Shown here in pieces: positions 58,776 through 64,000 of a DNA stretch of 64,000 nucleotides; position 1 is the stretch's first letter, and each line of letters starts with the position of its first letter. The notes under the pieces were generated by a model. That model saw nothing but the letters and a program-made list of their open reading frames with translations, ran no database searches and was not told the DNA's origin. The translations under genes and the position numbers were made by a program. This DNA comes from Chrysophaeum taylorii (Eukaryota; Sar; Pelagophyceae; Pelagomonadales; Pelagomonadaceae). The DNA lies in NCBI GenBank assembly GCA_029834535.1, contig JAQMWT010000315.1, positions 62,001 to 126,000 on the forward strand, in the 5' to 3' direction.

Positions 58776-59098
58776 ATTCTAAACACGCTGGCACCACCGT
58801 TTGTGCGGTGCTGCTGATCGTGAGACACCACCACCACCACCACCACCTCCGCCAGATTCTGAAGTTCTGAACTTTTCTCGCTTGAACATTCTTTTATTGA
58901 GCGTATCGTGACACGTGGGCTTGTTTTTGTCCAGACAAGTTCCACCTGTTTGTATTTAGCAGCTGCATGTATGCCCGGGCGTCCTTCTACAGTAGTGTAC
59001 CAAAACGAGGAGAGGCGAAGCTCTCTAAACCAAAAAAATTAGCAAGTTCAAATTCAAAGAATATCCGCATAGTATTACCACGTGTAGTGAAAAAAAGC

Positions 59099-60739
59099 AT
59101 GGGGGTGTGTTCTTCGAAAAAAGCTCAGACGACGCAGCAGGCTGCGCCGTCGACGGATGTGTTTGTGAAGCCCAAGGCCCGGCTCGCGCTGACGGGGTTC
59201 GACCCGATGTCGTACCGCGAGGGGGCGCCTGGACCTGGCGATCCGGCAAATTCGTTGGAATTCGACGGCGCGACGTACTATTTCATGACACCAGATACCA
59301 AGGAAGCCTTCGAGAAGGACCCTGCCAAGTACGCGCCGGCGTACGGGGGGTGGTGCGCGTTTGCGATGAGCGAGGGCAAAAAATTCGGCATCGATCCGTT
59401 TCGGTACAAGATTGGCGAGGACGACGACAAGCTTTACGTGTTCTACAACGGAACCGGGGGCGACACGCTGCCGAAATGGGAGGCCGACGAAGCCACCCTC
59501 AAGGCAAAGGCCGACGAGAACTGGGCCGCGATGACGTCCCCGGAACCAGAGGGCACAGCAGTGCATCTCGGGCTCCGAGGTTTTGATCCGGTGTCCTACC
59601 GCGAAAAGCCCGCACCCGGAGACCCTGCGTTCGCCTCCAAGCACGAGGGCGCGACCTACTACTTTGCGTCCGAGGCCAACAAGACCACCTTCGACGCCGA
59701 TCCTGCAAAGTACGCACCGGCATACGGCGGTTGGTGTGCGTACGCGATGAGCGAGGGCAAGCTCTTCGACGTCGACCCCTACCGCTTCAAAATTGCCGAC
59801 GACAGGCTGTACGCCTTTTACAACGGTGCCGGCGGCGACACCTTGCCCAAGTGGGAAGCCGACGAGGCTGCCTTCAAGGCCAAGGCGGACGAGGTGTGGA
59901 ACGCCACGGCGACCGCCGCGACGACCGCGCCCGACCCGTCTCCGGCTCATCTCGCGCTTCGCGGCTACGATCCTCTCTCGTACCGCGACGGCACGCCCGC
60001 CCTCGGCGATCCCGCCTTTTCCTCCGAATACGAAAAGGCGACCTACTACTTTGCGTCCGAGGCCAACAAGATCACCTTCGACGGCGATCCCGCCGAGTAC
60101 GCGGCCGCGTACGGCGGTTGGTGTGCCTTCGCGATGAGCGAGGGCAAGACCTTCGACGTGGACCCCTACCGCTTCAAGATTCTGCACGACAAGCTCTACG
60201 TGTTCTACAACGGCGTTGGGGGCGACACGCTGCCCAAGTGGGAGGCCGACGAAGCCGCGTCGGAGGCCAAGGCCGACGACGCGTGGCGGGGCAAAGTCAC
60301 CACCTCCGCCTCCGAGGCAGCACTCGAGGAAACCAAGGCAGCACCTCTGGAAGAAGTCGAACCACCACCCAAAGTCGTCACACACCTCGCTCTCCGCGGC
60401 TTCGATCCCCTCTCGTACCGCGACGGCTCGCCCACGCCCGGCGATCCCGCGTTCTCCTCGCGCTACCTCGAGGCTACCTACTACTTTGCGTCCGAGGCCA
60501 ACAAGACCACCTTCGACGCTGATCCTGCCAAGTACGCACCGGCATATGGCGGCTGGTGCGCGTACGCGATGAGCGAAGGCCAGCTCTTCGACGTCGACCC
60601 CTACCGCTTCAAGCTTGCCGACGACAGGCTTTACGCCTTTTACAACGGTGCCGGCGGCGACACCTTACCCAAGTGGGAAGCCGACGAAGCCAAACTCAAA
60701 CTCAAGGCCGACCAAGTCTGGTCGGCGATCGCCTACTGA
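59099..60739 (+). CDS. Four-YHS-domain protein with predicted myristoylation site, 546 aa
   Basis: Starts MGVCSSKKAQTTQQ: Gly2 and Ser6 fit N-myristoylation and Cys4 palmitoylation, so this ATG is preferred over an in-frame one at 58967. Four repeats of about 125-135 aa follow. Each runs LALRGYDPLSYRDG..GDP, then EATYYFASEANKTTFDADPA, KYAPAYGGWCAYAMSEG, FDVDPYRFKI, LYAFYNGAGGDTLPKWEADE. The G-x-D-P-x-S-Y and Y-G-G-x-C-A motifs are those of YHS domains, which are thought to bind metal, often copper or heavy metals, through the Cys. One Cys per repeat is kept (WCAF/WCAY). Single-YHS proteins are common; four in tandem with a lipid anchor is unusual. Likely a cytosolic-face membrane protein in metal handling (inference). 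Single exon. Confidence 0.82.
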   Translation: MGVCSSKKAQTTQQAAPSTDVFVKPKARLALTGFDPMSYREGAPGPGDPANSLEFDGATYYFMTPDTKEAFEKDPAKYAPAYGGWCAFAMSEGKKFGIDPFRYKIGEDDDKLYVFYNGTGGDTLPKWEADEATLKAKADENWAAMTSPEPEGTAVHLGLRGFDPVSYREKPAPGDPAFASKHEGATYYFASEANKTTFDADPAKYAPAYGGWCAYAMSEGKLFDVDPYRFKIADDRLYAFYNGAGGDTLPKWEADEAAFKAKADEVWNATATAATTAPDPSPAHLALRGYDPLSYRDGTPALGDPAFSSEYEKATYYFASEANKITFDGDPAEYAAAYGGWCAFAMSEGKTFDVDPYRFKILHDKLYVFYNGVGGDTLPKWEADEAASEAKADDAWRGKVTTSASEAALEETKAAPLEEVEPPPKVVTHLALRGFDPLSYRDGSPTPGDPAFSSRYLEATYYFASEANKTTFDADPAKYAPAYGGWCAYAMSEGQLFDVDPYRFKLADDRLYAFYNGAGGDTLPKWEADEAKLKLKADQVWSAIAY

Positions 60740-63447
60740 TTTCACGGATCTGATGCTATTTTGTGTCGAGACGAAGTTTCGACGCCGCGGCCAAGTACGA
60801 CCTCGAAGCAGCAGCAGACGCCCATGTCCACCACGATGTCCCACACCCTCTGTCGAGCTCCTACTTTGCAACCTCCCCTCTTCTTCTCTGTGTGATGTCA
60901 TTTGCTTTGTTGTCATCGCTTTGAACTACTAGCCTGTACCTGCCTCTGCCCGCCGGCTTTTTTGTGGAAAGCCGTGCTGCCTGTCCAGAAGAGAGAGAAC
61001 CGGCGCGATACGTAAATCGTCGTCGATTTTTTTTTTTTTTTGTTCGCGAGGCGCCACGACGCCGATCTCTTGTTGCTGGGGCTGCGGCCTGACCACGCGC
61101 CATCCTTTGAGGAAGGGAGAGGGACCACGTGCCCCTCTCCTCCTATTTTAAAGCTAGTTTAGAAGAGCCAATCGTCAAGTCGAAGCCTTGGCTCTTATTG
61201 ACTTGAATCCACGTCGCTGCGCAAAGTATAGTTCGTGTCCGCCTGTGACTCGCTCTTCAAATGCAGCAACAACATTACCGCCATCGATAGTGCTCTCGGT
61301 CGGTGGCGGCGGATCCTTCATACGTGTAGACCGGAGGACGAAGAGGTACAACAAGAGTAGAATGATGAGCCACATGCATAACTCCCAAAACTATAACAAA
61401 CTAACTGCGCGCGCAAGGGAGAACAGGCGCACTTTTTATTAGTATGCTGCCTCTAGGAGGTACTGCGAGCACCGAGCTCGCGGTGGTGGTGCTAAATCGC
61501 CGGGTTGGTGAATACGGCTCGAGTTGCCTCCAGAAGACATGCCGTAAGTTGGCAGCAATGCGGCAGGGCGAGCGTGAAACCCACAGAAGAAAAAAAAACT
61601 GAGACTAAGTGAGCGAGCGATTCTCAAACGACGAAGGTCCCGAGTGGAAGACGAAGAGCATCGCGCGTATCATAATCGGGATACGATTTGGCCGGAGATT
61701 GAGCACGAGATCGAATGCGTCAACGACATTGGATGCTCGCACTAAAGCTGCACAAAACATAGTGTCGTCGTCGGGATCGAGTCCGGATTCTTAAAACATC
61801 GTCTGCTTTGCGCTGGTGCAAGAACAACCAGATTGATTGCGGAGTCCGTGCGAGCCGCCGAATGACACGCGACGCTGTACTTCATCGATTTGACTTTTTT
61901 CAAGCTCACGCCGTGAGTTCGCTCAACGGGATCGAGGACCTTCCGTTGCCGGCACGTCCTTACCTTCACAAAGCCAAGCAGCTCATCTCATCTCAAACGT
62001 TCGCGGCGACGCCGTCACAGACCATAATTCGATCGAAGTCGACATCTTCCGCTGGCACGCATAAATGACCTACCACTTTCGTCCCACAACGCCAGGCCTC
62101 ACTGTCTGCCACATACGCGAAGAATAATGGTCAGCGACGAACGCTTTAAGCGCAGCGGCGCCTTCGTCTCCTACGAGCTCTACTATGAACACGCGCAAAA
62201 AAACGGCCGGATCCGGAAAAGGCCTCCAAGTCATTCTTCTCCATCACCACCGCCGCTTTTCTCTTCAAATCGGGAGAATGCAGATATCAGCACTAAACAC
62301 CAGTAACGCGCGGGTCGTTGTCTCGCTCGAGCGCGCTGAATTCGGATGGCTTTAGAAGGCGCAACGGCAACTTGATCCATGTCGCCAACTGCTCGACCTC
62401 CAAAACCGCGTAGATTGGCGAACGGCACGAGATCTCGGGCTTAACGAGGGTACATCGTCTTCGAAGCACCGTCTCCATCAGTGGTCAGCCGGAATTTTAT
62501 GTGCTCAAGCAGAGTGCTTTCTTTCCCTCCGCCGCCGCGGAGAAGTCAAGGCTATCCAAAAAACCATGGCCGCGCCGTTGATAGGAGAAATCACAGCAGC
62601 ATAACGATCATCGCTGACACGGAGCGAGTCCAGAGGTACCCGCGCGCCGCGCAAATCAGCCCTCGTGCTGGAGGCAGCTACGAGACGCGTACTTTCGAAG
62701 CACATCGCAAGACTGCAAATGTGAAGGAGTTTTAAACTCAACGATGGCACAAATCGACGGTAGTGTGATCACTCGCCTTTTTTGAGACCGCGGCGGCGGC
62801 GGCGGCCATGCACGCATTCGTGGCAGAGCGGGGTCCACGAGCAGAAGAACAAGTCACTTTGGTGGGCTGGCGTCGCTCTTTCGGGACGACGACGACGAGG
62901 CGATCGGAATGTCCCTGGTGCCGAAGCCGTCTCGTCGGTTGAGGAACCTGGTGTCGTGGACGCGCCCGGACTCCACGAAGAGATGAGGTCAGTCGGGGAC
63001 TTGGCGGACTCGGCGGCGAGGACTGACTTGAAGGTCATCAAGGAGCTGAAATATAGAAGACTGCGACCGAGGGCGAGCTGGCGCCACGCGTCAGCGAGAG
63101 CTGTAAGAAGGAGTGCACGGGGCGATTGCGCTGGTCGAATTACGACGAGCTCATCGCGTACCTATCGCACGCCTTGTACTTGGCGCACGCCGCGGGGAAG
63201 CCAACCGGGCTGGTGCGTTGAGACCCCGAGCGGTGCGTCGAGAGCACTGAGAACGACCGCGGACCGGCGCAAAGCGTACACGCGCCGAGCGGCCACGTTC
63301 ACAGAGAGAAGAGCCGCGGAAGGGGAGCGTTGACCACCGTGGTTTGTCCATGGCGCGCAAGGCGGGCGGCGGCTCCCGAGCCGACGACGGGCAGGAAACG
63401 CCAGCGGCGGCCACGGAGCCAGGTCAGCCTCGCGCGCACAAGCCGTA
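60740..63447. other. Long intergenic region, no gene recognised
   Basis: A (T)15 run lies at 61026-61040. Frames of 60-180 codons occur in several phases without motif, good start context or agreement between strands; the longest (62782-63333, +) is Arg/Ala-rich. Minus-strand stretches at 63041-62769 and 63578-63162 could be degraded continuations of the frame at 63960-63448, but I cannot support them. Confidence 0.4.
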
Positions 63448-63960
63448 TCAACCTCGCGCGCAGCAGGCGTTACGGGCCATCTTGTCGTTTGGCCTCCGAT
63501 GCTCGAAAGCTGTAGAAATCGGCAACCAGAGCCCAGCTTCGTCAACCCGTCGCGGATTTGATCGACGCGGCAAGACAAGCGGGTTGCCGCTTAAGGTCGC
63601 AAAGAACCAAAGGTCGCAAGGCAGGCTCGGCTGTCGGCAGCCAGGATCCAAGATTTCCACTTCCGGGTGATCTGCGGTTCGGTAATCGCCGCCCTTCCAG
63701 ATAAAGCACTTTTTGCCTTTTTCTCCCCGCCATCCAATCACATTTTTTCTTCAGATGGGCCGCCAGAGCTGGGTTGACTTCACTTGCCATGACATTTCCC
63801 CCTGACGTTCGAACCGCGTCGACAATTCTGAGTGCCGGCGGCTTGTGGCGGGCGCTATCTCTCACATCCTTCGGCGCGGGAGCCGGAAACGGCACGTAGT
63901 CGAGCGGGCTGCCACATTGCAGCATCGGCTCGATGAGCTCGGTAATCTCTTTCCTTAGCT
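63448..63960 (-). pseudogene. Frame-shifted ORF at the window edge, unknown
   Basis: The minus strand reads LRKEITELIEPMLQCGSPLD, YVPFPAPAPKDVRDSARHKP, then ALRIVDAVRTSGGNVMASEV and NPALAAHLKKKCDWMAGR. After an A-rich stretch (near 63725) the sense continues in the next frame as GKKCFIWKGGDYRTADHPEV and EILDPGCRQPSLPCDL. Residue mix and continuity across the shift suggest a once-coding sequence. I cannot name the family; a retroelement or a transposase-linked ORF is possible. The 5' end may lie beyond the window. Confidence 0.35.
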
Positions 63961-64000
63961 AGGGGCCTTTCCGATGCAGGCGATCGATTCGCCTGTCGCC

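Noticed and set aside
62782-63333. 183-codon plus-strand ORF
   Set aside because: Arg/Ala/Ser-rich, no motif, no promoter context, and contradicted by equally open minus-strand frames.

Overview
The window looks like nuclear DNA of a unicellular eukaryote, most likely a flagellated, GC-rich microalga (a stramenopile such as a pelagophyte is my best guess, but nothing here proves the lineage). The reasons are: intron-poor genes packed tens to a few hundred bases apart on both strands; a 44-base GT-AG intron in the saccharopine-dehydrogenase-like gene; a mitochondrial Tim44, an ORC2 and two candidate flagellar proteins; and many eukaryotic mobile elements (non-LTR retrotransposons, an LTR-bounded element, hAT transposons, PIF1-type helicase remnants). 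No bacterial operons, rRNA or tRNA genes were seen.

Layout. 1-2.9 kb: minus-strand relic of a non-LTR element (RNase H and terminal zinc knuckle). 3.8-4.35 kb: broken short-chain dehydrogenase, tail to tail with a secreted or lumenal phytanoyl-CoA-dioxygenase-like gene (4.36-5.5 kb). 5.6-14.1 kb: one ~8.4 kb element bounded by ~190-bp direct terminal repeats, holding a decayed long minus-strand reading region. 14.3-21.9 kb: a gene island (a 59-aa basic ORF and a Cys-rich protein that diverge from a shared CRE-type site; a Gfo/Idh/MocA oxidoreductase; a coiled-coil protein; an EF-hand membrane protein; a saccharopine-dehydrogenase-like protein). 21.9-24.7 kb: hAT copy A. 24.8-29.0 kb: Tim44-like, sulfotransferase and a frameshifted WWE/RING gene. 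29.2-31.9 kb: a small TIR element abutting a decayed LINE. 32.2 kb: G-patch gene. 33.4-36.7 kb: hAT copy B, with a LINE 3' end inserted in it. 38-39.1 kb: first PIF1-helicase remnant. 39.2-48.8 kb: an acyl-protein-thioesterase-like gene, an enormous ORC2 gene (2589 codons) and an STPG-repeat gene. 49-51.6 kb: mostly repeats. 51.7-54.3 kb: hybrid histidine kinase. 54.3-57.0 kb: short-repeat array and a ~2 kb palindrome of two PIF1 remnants. 59.1-60.7 kb: four-YHS-domain protein. 61-64 kb: almost nothing recognisable.

The two most interesting genes are the kinase at 51746-54304 and ORC2. The membrane part of the kinase carries the microbial-rhodopsin residues (an Arg-x-x-Glu-Trp...Thr-x-Pro helix, a Trp helix, and a final helix with Asp-x3-Lys), so it reads as an eight-helix histidine-kinase rhodopsin, a candidate one-protein light-to-phosphorelay switch. 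The C-terminal ~300 residues of the giant protein are a clear ORC2, while the N-terminal ~2000 residues are built from about 14 copies of a Trp/Tyr-rich module, ten of them nearly identical. The flagellum-type genes (STPG, coiled coil) would fit a motile cell that responds to light, but that link is inference.
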